Assembly: GCA_958295905.1 (NCBI GenBank)
Contig: OY282382.1
Span: 1,636,001 to 1,700,000 of the forward strand
Length of the DNA: 64,000 bases
Direction: 5' to 3'
DNA from: an uncultured Vicinamibacterales bacterium
Lineage (GTDB): Bacteria; Acidobacteriota; Vicinamibacteria; Vicinamibacterales; UBA8438
Below the pieces are notes generated by a model. The model made no database searches. It saw nothing but the letters and a program-made list of their open reading frames with translations, and had not been told where the DNA came from. Below are positions 49,742 through 58,982 of the stretch, piece after piece (positions within the stretch are counted from its first letter, which is position 1; each line of letters starts with the position of its first letter). Both the position numbers and the translations under genes were made by a program.

Positions 49742-51001
49742 TCACAATCCCGACAGGGTGTCGGCCGGCGGCACCCGCGCCGCCTTGGCGGCGGGATAGA
49801 GGGCCGCGAGGAAGGCGGTCAGCAGCAGTCCGAGCCCCGACCAGGTCCAACCCGCCGGCGCGTAGCCGACCCGCAGGCTGGGCTCGAGCAGCGCGCCCTC
49901 GAGGGTGACGCTGCCGAAGAGCCAGGCCAGACTGGGCGGCGCGGTGGCCCACCAGACCATCAGGGGGAAGGCGATCGCCGAGCCGATGGCGAGGCCGAGG
50001 GCGCCGATGGCCAGCGCCTCCGACAGCACCGTGCCCACGACCGCCCGCGGGGTCGCCCCGAGGGCCAGCATGACCGCGAACTCGCGCCGGCGCTCGAACG
50101 TCGCCATCAGCATGGTGTTGGCGATGCCGAAGCTGGCGATGGCGAAGATGATGACGATGAAGATCCAGTACATCGACTCGGCGAGGCCGACGTAGTCGAC
50201 CAGCACCGGGTTGAGCACGGTCCAGGAGGCGACCTCGATCTCCCGGCTGCCGGCCTCGATCACCGCGGCGAGCCGCGCGGCGGCCGCGTCGGCGGCCGCC
50301 GGGTCGGCGGTGGCGACCGCGATCTCGTGGATCCGGGCCGGGTCGAGGTAGATCAGCGCCTGCAGGTCGCCGATGGCGAGCACCGCGGTGCGGGCGTCGA
50401 ACTCGACCAGCCCCGTCCGGAACACCCCGGCCACCGTGTAGAGGTCGTTGGCCATCGAGCCGTCGGCGGCGGACCCCACCAGCACCAGCTCGTCGCCGAC
50501 CCCGGCCGCCAACTGGCGGGCCATCTCGTCGCCGATCAGCAGCTCGTAGCGGCCGGGCTCGGGCAGCCGTCCCTCGACCAGCTCGTCGAGGAAGCGGGTC
50601 AGCGCCACCTCGCGCTCGGGGTCGACGCCCATGAACATGCCGGCCGAGGTCGCCTCGCCCGAGCTGACGAGCCCGCCCGCGTATACCCGCGGCGCCGCCG
50701 CCACCACCGCCTCGTCGGCGTCGATGGCCTCGAGCATCGCCTCGACGTCGACGCCCCCGCGTCCGCCGAGGGTGTCGTACAGGCTCCGGTCGGGCCGGTA
50801 CTCCGTGTGGTGGATCTCGATCTGGCCGCTGACAAGGGAGGTGGCGTTCTCGACCAGCTCGGCGGTGATGCCGCGCATCCAGCCGATCATGAAGACCACC
50901 GCGAAGAAGCCGACGGCGAGGCCGAGCGCGGTCAGCACCGTCCGGCGGGGGTGCCGACCGATGTTCCGCCACCCGATCCGCGACCAGGGCCGCTCGCGCA
51001 T
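49742..51001 (-). CDS. FtsX-type ABC transporter permease (first)
   Basis: This 419-residue protein has the same four-helix permease layout: GWRNIGRHPRRTVLTALGLAV, a large periplasmic domain, and the helix group with FAIASFGIANTMLMATFERR, EFAVMLALGATPR and PAAKAARVPPADTLSGL. Two different permeases and one ATPase recall the LolCDE arrangement for lipoproteins, but the presence of a LolA-like chaperone gene upstream and a barrel gene downstream makes a dedicated envelope transport system more likely. It lies 7 bp after the LolA-like gene. Confidence 0.88.
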   Translation of the reverse strand: MRERPWSRIGWRNIGRHPRRTVLTALGLAVGFFAVVFMIGWMRGITAELVENATSLVSGQIEIHHTEYRPDRSLYDTLGGRGGVDVEAMLEAIDADEAVVAAAPRVYAGGLVSSGEATSAGMFMGVDPEREVALTRFLDELVEGRLPEPGRYELLIGDEMARQLAAGVGDELVLVGSAADGSMANDLYTVAGVFRTGLVEFDARTAVLAIGDLQALIYLDPARIHEIAVATADPAAADAAAARLAAVIEAGSREIEVASWTVLNPVLVDYVGLAESMYWIFIVIIFAIASFGIANTMLMATFERRREFAVMLALGATPRAVVGTVLSEALAIGALGLAIGSAIAFPLMVWWATAPPSLAWLFGSVTLEGALLEPSLRVGYAPAGWTWSGLGLLLTAFLAALYPAAKAARVPPADTLSGL

Positions 51002-51008
51002 CGGCGGG

Positions 51009-51776
51009 CTACCGTCCGCGCTGCAGGGTGCGGAGGGAGAAGAAGGAGGTGTCGAGGTCGACGTCGAACTCCAGCTCGTCGTAGCGGATGGTGGTCCGCT
51101 CCCCGGGCTTGTCGGACGGGCGCATGTCCATCACGGCGGGGACGATGCGGTCGCCCATCTCGGTGAACGCGCTGTACTCCATCGTACGGGCCAGCTCGCC
51201 GTCCTCGTCGTAGTAGCGCGCCCACAGCGGCATCGAGTCCCGCTGCCGGACCTGGAACTCCATGTGGCCCCAGACGACGGCCGCTTCCGGCTTCGGGGTC
51301 AGGCGGAGCTCCCAGACCGCGACGCCGTCGCGGTCGCCGTCGAAGGCGATCTCGGCGTCATAGTCGTCGATCAGCCGGCTCTCCTTCACCAGATCGTCGT
51401 TGGTGAAGTGTGACCCCATCCACGCGCCGCCCATCATCGAGGCGGGGATCTTGATGGTGCGATCGACCTTCGGGAGGTAGTTCCAGATGTCGTCCCCCGC
51501 CATCAGGGTCGCGGTGCCCGCCTCGCGGCGCGGCGCCCGCAGCCGCACGAGCGAGTAGTCGGTGCCGAGCGACCAGAGCTCCATGGTCATCTCGCGCTCC
51601 CAGTGCTCGGTCACCACCTCCATCGTCGCCACGCCGCGGCTCGAGTCGCCGCGCATCAGGCGGTCGACGCGGTCGATGATTTCCAGCGGGTCCGTCTGGG
51701 CGGCCGCCGGCTGCGCAGACGCGACGGCGCCGGCCAGCCCCAGGACAAGAAACGCGCCTCTTCGCAACATGAACAC
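51009..51776 (-). CDS. LolA-like outer-membrane lipoprotein-sorting protein
   Basis: This 255-residue periplasmic protein has a signal peptide (MLRRGAFLVLGLAGAVASAQ, ending PAAAQ) and the half-barrel fold of LolA-like (PF17131-type) proteins: VDRLMRGDSSRGVATMEVVT, LRAPRREAGTATLMAGDDIWNYLP, and a late FDVDLDTSFFSLRTL. Such proteins carry a lipid or lipidated cargo across the periplasm. It heads the minus-strand group, followed by two permeases, an ATPase and a barrel, and AAGGGGGG lies just before its ATG. The cargo is unknown. Confidence 0.85.
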   Translation of the reverse strand: MFMLRRGAFLVLGLAGAVASAQPAAAQTDPLEIIDRVDRLMRGDSSRGVATMEVVTEHWEREMTMELWSLGTDYSLVRLRAPRREAGTATLMAGDDIWNYLPKVDRTIKIPASMMGGAWMGSHFTNDDLVKESRLIDDYDAEIAFDGDRDGVAVWELRLTPKPEAAVVWGHMEFQVRQRDSMPLWARYYDEDGELARTMEYSAFTEMGDRIVPAVMDMRPSDKPGERTTIRYDELEFDVDLDTSFFSLRTLQRGR

Positions 51777-52181
51777 CCCCCCTTGCGCCGCACCCGAGTC
51801 TACTATACGAGAGTGCGTTTCCCCGTGTTCAACGGCGCACCGCCGCCGGACTCGGGTTCAGAGCCCGTGACAAAACGCCCCCTGCATGCGGCCGGCGTCG
51901 CATCCTGCCTGACGGCGCCATGCCCCCGGAATTCCCGCGAGCTGCGTGCTCCGCCGCCACCGATGCCCGACAGGCGCCCTCTTCACGCGCCTTGCCGCAC
52001 GGGCGTCTTGGGACGCTGACGGAAACGACCTTGCCCGTGCGCCAAGCGCGCTAAACCGCAGAAAACGGGCTGCGCCCGGGTGCGGTTGGCGACTTCATGC
52101 TGATTACCGTCCTTGCCGGCGGCCCCAGCCGCCGCGGGCGTCCGCGCCGGTCACGGCGCAGCGCGGCGTTTCACCCTGGGC
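51777..52181. other. Gene-free stretch with decayed repeats
   Basis: No gene is supported. The region 51960-52012 (ATGCCCGACAGGCGCCC, CACGGGCGTCTTGG) looks like a strongly diverged reverse copy of family D, and 52150-52180 ends with a reverse match to the shared head motif of families D and E, touching the stop codon of the deacetylase gene. Confidence 0.45.
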
Positions 52182-53177
52182 TCACAGCCCCGCCTGCTCC
52201 TTGACGTAGCGCGCGACCTGCTCGTGGGTCGCGAACCACACGTCGCCCCTCGCCTTGATGTGGTCGATCAGTTCCTCGAGGATGACCATGCGCGAGCGGT
52301 GGCCGATGACGTGCGGGTGCGTCGTCAGGAGGAACATCGTCCCTTCCTCGTACGCCTTGTCGAATTCGTCGATGTACACCTGCAGCAGCTCGCGCGGCGG
52401 GGTGTAGCTGTTGCCGCGGGGGTTCATCAGCGGTGCGTCGTCGAGGATCCATTCGACCGGCAGCTCCACCATCCCGGTCGGCTCGCCGTTCTGCAGCAGC
52501 TCGTAGGGGCGGTCGTCGGCCATCAGCGAGCTGTCGTACAGGAACCCGAGCCCCCGGATGATGTCGAGCGTGTTCGGGCTGAAGTCCCACGACGGGGCGC
52601 GGTAGCCGACCGGGCGTCTTCCCGTGGCCTGCTCCAGGTAGTTCGTGGCCCGGACGACGAGGTCGCGCTCGGTCTCGGCGTCGAGGGCGCTGTTCAACTC
52701 GTGGATCCAGCCGTGCACCGCGAACTCGTGCCGCCCCGAGGCCTGGATGACGTCCACCATCTCGGGCCGCAGCACGAGGCTGACGGCGGGGATGAAGAAC
52801 GACGCGGGGATCCCGTGGCGGTCCATCAGGTCGACCACGCGCCGAAGGCCGACCCGCGCGCCGTACTCGCCCTGCGACATCGCGCCGATCGACGGCTCGG
52901 CGTTGCGCGCGATGGTGATGGTGTCGTTGTCGACGTCGAACGACATCATCACCGCGACGCGGGCTCCGTTCGGCCATGCCGCGGGCTGCAGGCTGCGCCC
53001 GGCCCGCACGCGGTCGGCGATGGCCCGGATCTCGTCGAGGTCGAGGTACAGGCCCGGCTGGTCCGTCTGCGCCGCAGCGCCGTCCGCCGTCGCGTCGACG
53101 ACCAGGCATCCGGCGACGACGCCGAGAGCCGTCCCGAGGAGCGCGGGTACGAATTGCCTGACCATCTTGAACGTCAT
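52182..53177 (-). CDS. Polysaccharide deacetylase (NodB-type), exported
   Basis: This 331-residue protein has a hydrophobic N-terminus with a cysteine (VVAGCLVVDA, possibly a lipobox-like site) and a NodB homology domain. The metal motif is SFDVDNDT (Asp-Asp) with VHGWIHEL (His-x3-His) and YRAPSWDFSPN, and the C-terminal FLLTTHPHVIGHRSR carries the active-site histidine region. It probably deacetylates a surface or peptidoglycan polymer, or acts as an imidase-type relative. It starts three bases after the stop of the S9 peptidase gene and must be in the same transcript. The ATG at 53177 is used, with GGGGGA about nine bases upstream. Confidence 0.87.
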   Translation of the reverse strand: MTFKMVRQFVPALLGTALGVVAGCLVVDATADGAAAQTDQPGLYLDLDEIRAIADRVRAGRSLQPAAWPNGARVAVMMSFDVDNDTITIARNAEPSIGAMSQGEYGARVGLRRVVDLMDRHGIPASFFIPAVSLVLRPEMVDVIQASGRHEFAVHGWIHELNSALDAETERDLVVRATNYLEQATGRRPVGYRAPSWDFSPNTLDIIRGLGFLYDSSLMADDRPYELLQNGEPTGMVELPVEWILDDAPLMNPRGNSYTPPRELLQVYIDEFDKAYEEGTMFLLTTHPHVIGHRSRMVILEELIDHIKARGDVWFATHEQVARYVKEQAGL

Positions 53178-53179
53178 CG

Positions 53180-55237
53180 TCACTGTCCCCCGCTGTCCCC
53201 GGTTTCGGCCGGCTCCGCCTCGTGCGGCTGGCTCTCGCTGATCGGCGGGTTGTCCACGTGCTCGCCGAAGAATGCGGCGTAGCGCCTCAGCCGATCCATC
53301 TGGTGCAGCGGCTCGGCGATGCCGTGCCCCTCGCGCGGGAACCGCACGAAGGTGACGTCCTTGCCGAGGTCCCTCAGCGCCCGGTAGAACTCGACCGACT
53401 GCTCGGGCGGCACCCGGGTGTCGTTGCCGCCGTGCATCAGCAGCACCGGGCTCGTCACGTCGGCCGCGTAGGTGATGGGGGAGTGCGCCCGGTAGTTCTC
53501 GGTGGCGGTCCACGGCGTCCCGCCGAAGAACGACGCCAGATAGTCCTGGATGTCGTTCGTGCTGTACATGCTGTAGAGGTTGGTGAGCCCCGCCCCCGGC
53601 GACACCGCCTTGAACCGGCCGGTCTGGGTGACGATCCACGCCGACAGATACCCGCCGTAGCTCCAGCCGTAGCAGATGAGGCGGTCGGGGTCGGCCCACC
53701 CCTGCGCGATCGCGTGGTCCACCCCGGTCATGACGTCGTCGTAGTCGGCGATGCCCCAGTTGTCGATGTTGGCGTTCACGAACGCTTGGCCGTAGTTGGT
53801 GCTGCCGCGGAAATTCGGCTGGAGGACGACGTAGCCGTTGCCGGCGAAGAACTGGGCGGCGGCGTTGAAAGCTTCGAGCGACGCCCCGGTGGGGCCGCCG
53901 TGGGGATTGACGATGAACGGATAGGCGCGGCCCTCCTCGTAGCCGACCGGCTTCGTCAGCACCCCTTCGATCGTCTCGCCGCCGCTGTTCGTCCAGCGGA
54001 CGGTCTCCACGGCTCCGAGTTGGACGTTTTCCTCCCGGAGCCAGGCGTTCGCGTCGGTGAGGCGGACCGGCTCGCCGTCGATGGTCGCGGTGTGAATTTC
54101 GGCCGGCCAGCCGGGGCTGGTGTGGACCCACACCCACCGGGTCCCGTCGTCGGAGAGCGACCACGCGCGGTTGCGGCCGCCGGGGGCCGATGCCGTGATC
54201 ACCGCGCCCGATTCGAGGCTGACCCGGAACAGGCCGGTCGAGGCGCCCTCGCCGGCGGACCAGAAGACGTATCTTCCGTTCGCCGACCAGATGGGGGCCG
54301 TGAACTGCCGGTCGACGTCCTCGAGGAGCACGCGCGTCGGTCCGCCGTCGAGGTCCGCCAGGTGGAGCTTGTCGTGCTGCGTGTTGCTGGAGGCGGTCGC
54401 GTTCGAGGCGAACGCGATGGTGCGGCCGTCGGGGGACCAGCGCGGCGACGTGTCGCTGCCGCCGTTCTCGTGGAGGAGCCGCCGCTCGCCGGTCTCCACG
54501 TCGACCACCCAGACGTCGCTCCGCCACGAGTCGTTGGCGGTGGGGGTCGGCCGGGTCTCGAAGGCGATCTGCTGCGAGTCGGGTGACCAATCGGGGTTGC
54601 GGACGGTGAAATCGCCTTCGGTCAGGCGCCGCGTCTCGGACGACTTCAGATCGTGCAGCCAGAGGTGGGTCATCCGGTGCAGGGCGTCGACCACCTCGGC
54701 GTCGCCCTCTTCCCGGCGGCGCTTCTCCTCGTCTTCGGGGAGCGGGTCGCGCGCCGTGAACAGGAGGGCGGAGCCGTCCGGGGCGAACTTGAACGACCGC
54801 ACCGACTCGTCGTGCCCGGTGACCCGCCACGCCTCGCCCCCGTCGGCGTGCAGGAAGTGCACCTGCGTCTTCGTGTCCGCCTCCCCGCCGCGGGCGGCGA
54901 GGAACGCGACGATCTTGCCGTCGGGCGACCACGCGGGGGCGGTGGCGCTCTTCGGGCCGCGCGTGAGCTGGCGGTTGCCGGTGCCGTCGACGCGCACGCG
55001 CCAGACGTGGGTGACCGCCTCGAGATCGGCGCCGTCCATGTCGCGCGACCGCAGCGTGTGCACGACCCACTCGCCGTCGGGCGACAACGCGGGACTGCCG
55101 ACCTGGTTGATGCGCAGGGTGTCGCGGGCCGACAGGACCCGCGGGGGCGCCGCGTCCTGGGCGGGGCTCAGGCCGGCCGCGACGACGAGCGCCGCGCCCG
55201 CCCCGGCGACGACTCGGCGCATTCGTGGACGTTGCAT
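53180..55237 (-). CDS. S9 family prolyl oligopeptidase-like peptidase, exported
   Basis: This 685-residue protein has a short signal (MQRPRMRRVVAGAGAALVVA), an N-terminal beta-propeller (WSPDGKIVAFLA, WSPDSQQIAFET, WSPDGRTIAFAS blades) and a C-terminal alpha/beta-hydrolase domain with HGGPTG, the nucleophile S526 in GWSYGGY, aspartate in HGGNDTRVP and histidine in REGHGIAEP. It is an acylaminoacyl- or dipeptidyl-peptidase-like enzyme, probably periplasmic. The start region is duplicated: an identical ribosome-binding site and ATG lies 36 bp upstream (55273), which would add twelve residues. The near start is favoured because it gives a compact signal peptide. Confidence 0.88.
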   Translation of the reverse strand: MQRPRMRRVVAGAGAALVVAAGLSPAQDAAPPRVLSARDTLRINQVGSPALSPDGEWVVHTLRSRDMDGADLEAVTHVWRVRVDGTGNRQLTRGPKSATAPAWSPDGKIVAFLAARGGEADTKTQVHFLHADGGEAWRVTGHDESVRSFKFAPDGSALLFTARDPLPEDEEKRRREEGDAEVVDALHRMTHLWLHDLKSSETRRLTEGDFTVRNPDWSPDSQQIAFETRPTPTANDSWRSDVWVVDVETGERRLLHENGGSDTSPRWSPDGRTIAFASNATASSNTQHDKLHLADLDGGPTRVLLEDVDRQFTAPIWSANGRYVFWSAGEGASTGLFRVSLESGAVITASAPGGRNRAWSLSDDGTRWVWVHTSPGWPAEIHTATIDGEPVRLTDANAWLREENVQLGAVETVRWTNSGGETIEGVLTKPVGYEEGRAYPFIVNPHGGPTGASLEAFNAAAQFFAGNGYVVLQPNFRGSTNYGQAFVNANIDNWGIADYDDVMTGVDHAIAQGWADPDRLICYGWSYGGYLSAWIVTQTGRFKAVSPGAGLTNLYSMYSTNDIQDYLASFFGGTPWTATENYRAHSPITYAADVTSPVLLMHGGNDTRVPPEQSVEFYRALRDLGKDVTFVRFPREGHGIAEPLHQMDRLRRYAAFFGEHVDNPPISESQPHEAEPAETGDSGGQ

Positions 55238-55295
55238 GTCACCTCCCCTGCCGGGGTCTCGTGGACGTTGCATGTCACCTCCCCTGCCGGGGTTG
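55224..55295 (-). repeat. Tandem duplication of a translation start region
   Basis: A 36-base unit containing GGGGAGGTGAC, ATG and the codons for MQRPR is repeated exactly back to back (55224-55259 and 55260-55295, identical for the first 34 bases). Both copies are in frame with the S9 peptidase gene. Confidence 0.9.
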
Positions 55296-55547
55296 GCGCG
55301 GGGCCCGCCGCCGAGAGCCCGCGGCGACCAAGCCCGGCTGCGTTCGACCGGCCCTGCATCCCGCGTTGACGGCGTGGCTCGGCGGATTCGTGCCGGGTCC
55401 GCGGCGGCCCAGGCCCAAGGGCGCCTCGCCGCGCGTTGCCACGGGGCGTGGCCGCCCGCGGGCGGCCACGCCGGTCTCGGTGCGGCGCGCCGATTCACCA
55501 CGGGTTCCCATGCCCCGCGGGGCTGGACGCGCGGGGCCGACGCCGAA

Positions 55548-56429
55548 TCAGTCGGCTCCGGCCAGCTCCTCGTAGACCGCGGTGAGGAAACGGTTCGGGT
55601 CGCCCCACTTGTCGCTGAACTCCGCCGTCGGGTCGGCCGCCGCGACCTCGTCGTAGCTGCCGGCGCCCCCCGCCACCAGCGCCTCGACGCGGCCGGCGAC
55701 GGTGATGACCATGTCGCGGAACTCGATGACGTCGGCGCGGCTCGACACCACGCCGTGGCCGGGGACGATCTTGGTGTCCGGCCCCGCCATGCCGGCGAGG
55801 ATGCCGAGCGAGTCGATGGTGCCCGGCAGGGTTCCGCCGTTGCCGCGGTCGATGACCGGGAACGCCACGGTGCGGAACATGTCGCCGGTGTGGATGACGT
55901 CGGAGTCGACGAAGTGGATGATGCTGTCGCCGTCGGTGTGCCCCGGCGGCATCGGGATGACGCGCACCTCCTCGCCGTTGAGGTGGATGGTGACGTCCTC
56001 GCTGTAGGTCAACACCGGCAGCGCCTCCGGCGGCCGGGTTGCCGCCAACCGGCTGCGGACCCGGTTCTGGGCGAGGATGGGGACGCCCCGCGCCGCGAAG
56101 TTGGCGTTGCCGCCGGTGTGGTCCCCGTGCACGTGGGTGTTGATGAGGAACCGGATGTCTCCGTTCGAGATGCCCTCGACGGCGGCGGCGATGCGGTCGC
56201 TGAGGGGCGCGAACTGGTCGTCGATCATGACCACGCCCTCGTCGCCGATCGAGAGGCCGATGTTGCCGCCGCGCCCCTCCAGATAGTGCACGGTGCCGGC
56301 GACGTGGTGCGTCGAGATCTCGACCGTCGAAAAGTCGGGTTGCGCCCCGAGTCCGGCGGCCACGGTGAGCGCCGCGACGGCGGAGAAGGCGAGCGAGACC
56401 GCGGGCCGCGCGCGTGAGCTGTTCTTCAT
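55548..56429 (-). CDS. Metallo-beta-lactamase fold hydrolase, exported
   Basis: This 293-residue protein has a signal peptide (VSLAFSAVAALTVAAGLGAQ) and the metallo-beta-lactamase metal motif THVHGDHTGGN, with later ligands in PPGHTDGDS, IHTGD and VPGHG. The first part, VAGTVHYLEGRGGNIGLS, resembles the glyoxalase II/quinoprotein relay-like MBL proteins that are exported in Acidobacteriota. The hydrolysed substrate is unknown. GAGGAT lies eight bases before the ATG. It is divergent from module 3, about 115 bp away, and probably independent of the S9 peptidase gene. Confidence 0.86.
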   Translation of the reverse strand: MKNSSRARPAVSLAFSAVAALTVAAGLGAQPDFSTVEISTHHVAGTVHYLEGRGGNIGLSIGDEGVVMIDDQFAPLSDRIAAAVEGISNGDIRFLINTHVHGDHTGGNANFAARGVPILAQNRVRSRLAATRPPEALPVLTYSEDVTIHLNGEEVRVIPMPPGHTDGDSIIHFVDSDVIHTGDMFRTVAFPVIDRGNGGTLPGTIDSLGILAGMAGPDTKIVPGHGVVSSRADVIEFRDMVITVAGRVEALVAGGAGSYDEVAAADPTAEFSDKWGDPNRFLTAVYEELAGAD

Positions 56430-56543
56430 GACTTTATCCTCGTGGGGTGTACCGGCTGACGATGTGATCATGCCTATGATACCGAAAGGCGGTGTAGAAT
56501 CGCTCTGCGCGTTTCCGGTCCGATCTGAGGGAGGCATGAAGGG

Positions 56544-58982
56544 GTGAGCGGATCGATGCAGCGGTTCCTGGTTCGGATGGCCGTAGCGTTCACCGCCGGC
56601 TTCATCCCGCTCGGCGCGGCCGCCGCAGGGGGGCAGCCGGCGCCGGGCGGCGCCGCGTCGGCCGGGCGGGCCCTGGTCGACCGCTACTGCGTCACCTGTC
56701 ACAACGAGCGGCTGCAGGTTGCCGACCTGACCCTCGACACCGCCGACGTCGGCGACGTCGGCGCCCACCCCGAGATCTGGGAGAAGGTGGTGAGGAAGCT
56801 GCGGGCGGGCGCGATGCCCCCCGCCCCCCGGCCGCGCCCCGATCCGGCGACCTACGAGGCGTTCACCGGCTGGCTCGAGACCGAGCTCGACGCGGCGGCG
56901 GCGCGGAACCCCGACCCCGGGCGCACCGACACCTTCCATCGGCTCAACCGCAGCGAGTACCGCAACGTCATACGGGACCTCCTGGGCCTGGAGGTCGACG
57001 TCGCGGCGCTGCTGCCGGCCGATGACGGCAGCTACGGGTTCGACAACATCGCGGGGGTGCTCGGCATCTCGCCGACGCTGCTCGAGCGCTATCTGTCGGC
57101 CGCGAAGAAGATCAGCCGGTTGGCGATCGGGCGGCCCGCCCCGTCGGCGACGGCCGAGACGTTCCGCCTCGTCACCGACCTGACCCAGGACGTCCGGGTG
57201 GACGGGCTGCCGTTCGGCACCCGCGGCGGCGCCCGGTTCGAGTTCACGTTTCCGGAAGACGCGGTGTACGGCATCCGCGTCGAGCTCTCCCGCGACGCCA
57301 GCGGCACCCTGAAGCCGTTCGACACGCCGCACCGGCTCGAGGTGAGCCTGGACGGCGAGCCGCTGGAGACGTTCACCGTCGGCGAGCCGCCGCCGCCGGG
57401 GGCCGCGCGCAGCAGCCCCGAGTATCGGGAGTACCTGGCGCGCCAGCGGGCGGTGGACGACGGCTGGGAGGTCCGGGCGCCGGTGCGGGCCGGTCCCCAC
57501 ACGGTGCAGGCGACGTTCCACCAGAAGACGTCCGCCTACGCCGAGACCCTGCGGCAGCCGTTCCTGCGCCCGTACACAAGCATCACCGGGGGCGATACGC
57601 GGTACCAGCCCTACGTCGGCAGCGTCACCATCGCCGGCCCGTTCGAGGCGGGCGGAGCGCGGCCGGCCGGGGGCACGCCCAGCCGCGACCGCATCTTCGT
57701 CTGCCGCCCGGCTTCCCCGGACGCCGACGACGAGGCCGCGTGCGCGCGGGAGATATTCTCGACCCTGGCCCGGCGCGCCTACCGCCGCCCGGTCACGGAA
57801 GGCGATCTGGCGGTGCTTCTCGATTTCTACGCCCAGGGGCGGGCCGAGGGCGGCTTCGAGGCGGGCGTCGAGCTGGGGCTGCGGCGGCTGCTCGCGAGCC
57901 CCGAGTTCCTGTTCCGGGTCGAGCGGGACCCGGCCGGGATGGCGCCGGGCGCGCCGTACCGCGTTCCCGACGTCGAGCTCGCGTCCCGGCTCTCCTTCTT
58001 CCTGTGGAGCAGCATCCCCGACGACGAGCTGCTCGACCTCGCGGCGGCGGGAGAGCTGCACCGGCCCGAGGTGATCGAGGCGCAGACCCGCCGGATGCTC
58101 GCGGACCCGCGGGCCGACGCGCTTGTCGAGAACTTCGCGGGGCAGTGGCTGTACCTCCGCAACGTGCGGGCCCTGACCCCCGACGAGGACCTGTTCCCCG
58201 ACTTCGGGGAGGCGCTGCGCCGGGCGTTCCGGCGCGAGACGGAGTTGTTCTTCGCGAGCGTGCTGCGCGAGGACCGCAGCGTGCTCGACTTTCTGACCGC
58301 GGACTACACGTTCGTCAACGAGCGGCTCGCGCGCCACTACGGGATGCCGAACGTCTACGGCAGCCATTTCCGGCGCGTCGCGCTGCCCGACGCCTCGCGC
58401 CGGGGGCTGCTGGGCCACGGCAGCATTCTCGCCGCGACCGCCTACCCGACCCGGACGTCGCCGGTGCTGCGCGGCAAGTGGGTGCTCGAGAACCTCCTCG
58501 GCACCCCGCCCCCGCTGCCCCCGCCCGACGTGCCGTCGCTCGAGGAGACGACCGGCGACGGCGCGGCGCTGTCGATGCGCGCGGCGATGGAGCAGCACCG
58601 GGCCAACCCGGTGTGCGCGAGCTGCCACCGGCTGATGGACCCGCCGGGCTTCGCCCTTGAGCAGTTCGACGCGGTGGGGCGCTACCGGACCCGCAACGAG
58701 GCGAACGCGCCGATCGACGCCTCCGGGGTGCTCCCGGACGGCACCGCGTTCGAAGGGGCGGCGGGGCTGCGCGAGGCCCTGCTGGGCCGTCCCGATCTGT
58801 TCGTCACCACCCTGACCGAAAAGCTGCTGACCTACGCGCTCGGCCGCGGGGTCGAACATCACGATGCGCCGGCCATCCGCGCCGTCACGCGGGAGGCCGC
58901 CGCGGACGGACACCGTTTCTCGTCGCTCATCCTGGGTGTCATCAAGAGCCCGCCCTTCCAGATGAGGAGAACCCGGTCATGA
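56544..58982 (+). CDS. Exported DUF1587/1595/1592/1588/1585 protein with haem c motifs (module 3)
   Basis: This 812-residue protein is the third paralog of the DUF array family: signal peptide, C49-VTCH, HRLNRSEYRNVIRDLLGLEV, an ARRAYRRPVTEGDL block, LSFFLWSSIPDDELLDLAA, ETELFFASVLREDRSV and the second haem motif C691-ASCH with RLMDPPGFALE. The central region differs from modules 1 and 2. The GTG at 56544 is one possible start and the ATG at 56556 another, removing four residues. Its stop overlaps the DUF1552 start in ATGA, so the pair is co-translated. Confidence 0.86.
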   Translation: MSGSMQRFLVRMAVAFTAGFIPLGAAAAGGQPAPGGAASAGRALVDRYCVTCHNERLQVADLTLDTADVGDVGAHPEIWEKVVRKLRAGAMPPAPRPRPDPATYEAFTGWLETELDAAAARNPDPGRTDTFHRLNRSEYRNVIRDLLGLEVDVAALLPADDGSYGFDNIAGVLGISPTLLERYLSAAKKISRLAIGRPAPSATAETFRLVTDLTQDVRVDGLPFGTRGGARFEFTFPEDAVYGIRVELSRDASGTLKPFDTPHRLEVSLDGEPLETFTVGEPPPPGAARSSPEYREYLARQRAVDDGWEVRAPVRAGPHTVQATFHQKTSAYAETLRQPFLRPYTSITGGDTRYQPYVGSVTIAGPFEAGGARPAGGTPSRDRIFVCRPASPDADDEAACAREIFSTLARRAYRRPVTEGDLAVLLDFYAQGRAEGGFEAGVELGLRRLLASPEFLFRVERDPAGMAPGAPYRVPDVELASRLSFFLWSSIPDDELLDLAAAGELHRPEVIEAQTRRMLADPRADALVENFAGQWLYLRNVRALTPDEDLFPDFGEALRRAFRRETELFFASVLREDRSVLDFLTADYTFVNERLARHYGMPNVYGSHFRRVALPDASRRGLLGHGSILAATAYPTRTSPVLRGKWVLENLLGTPPPLPPPDVPSLEETTGDGAALSMRAAMEQHRANPVCASCHRLMDPPGFALEQFDAVGRYRTRNEANAPIDASGVLPDGTAFEGAAGLREALLGRPDLFVTTLTEKLLTYALGRGVEHHDAPAIRAVTREAAADGHRFSSLILGVIKSPPFQMRRTRS

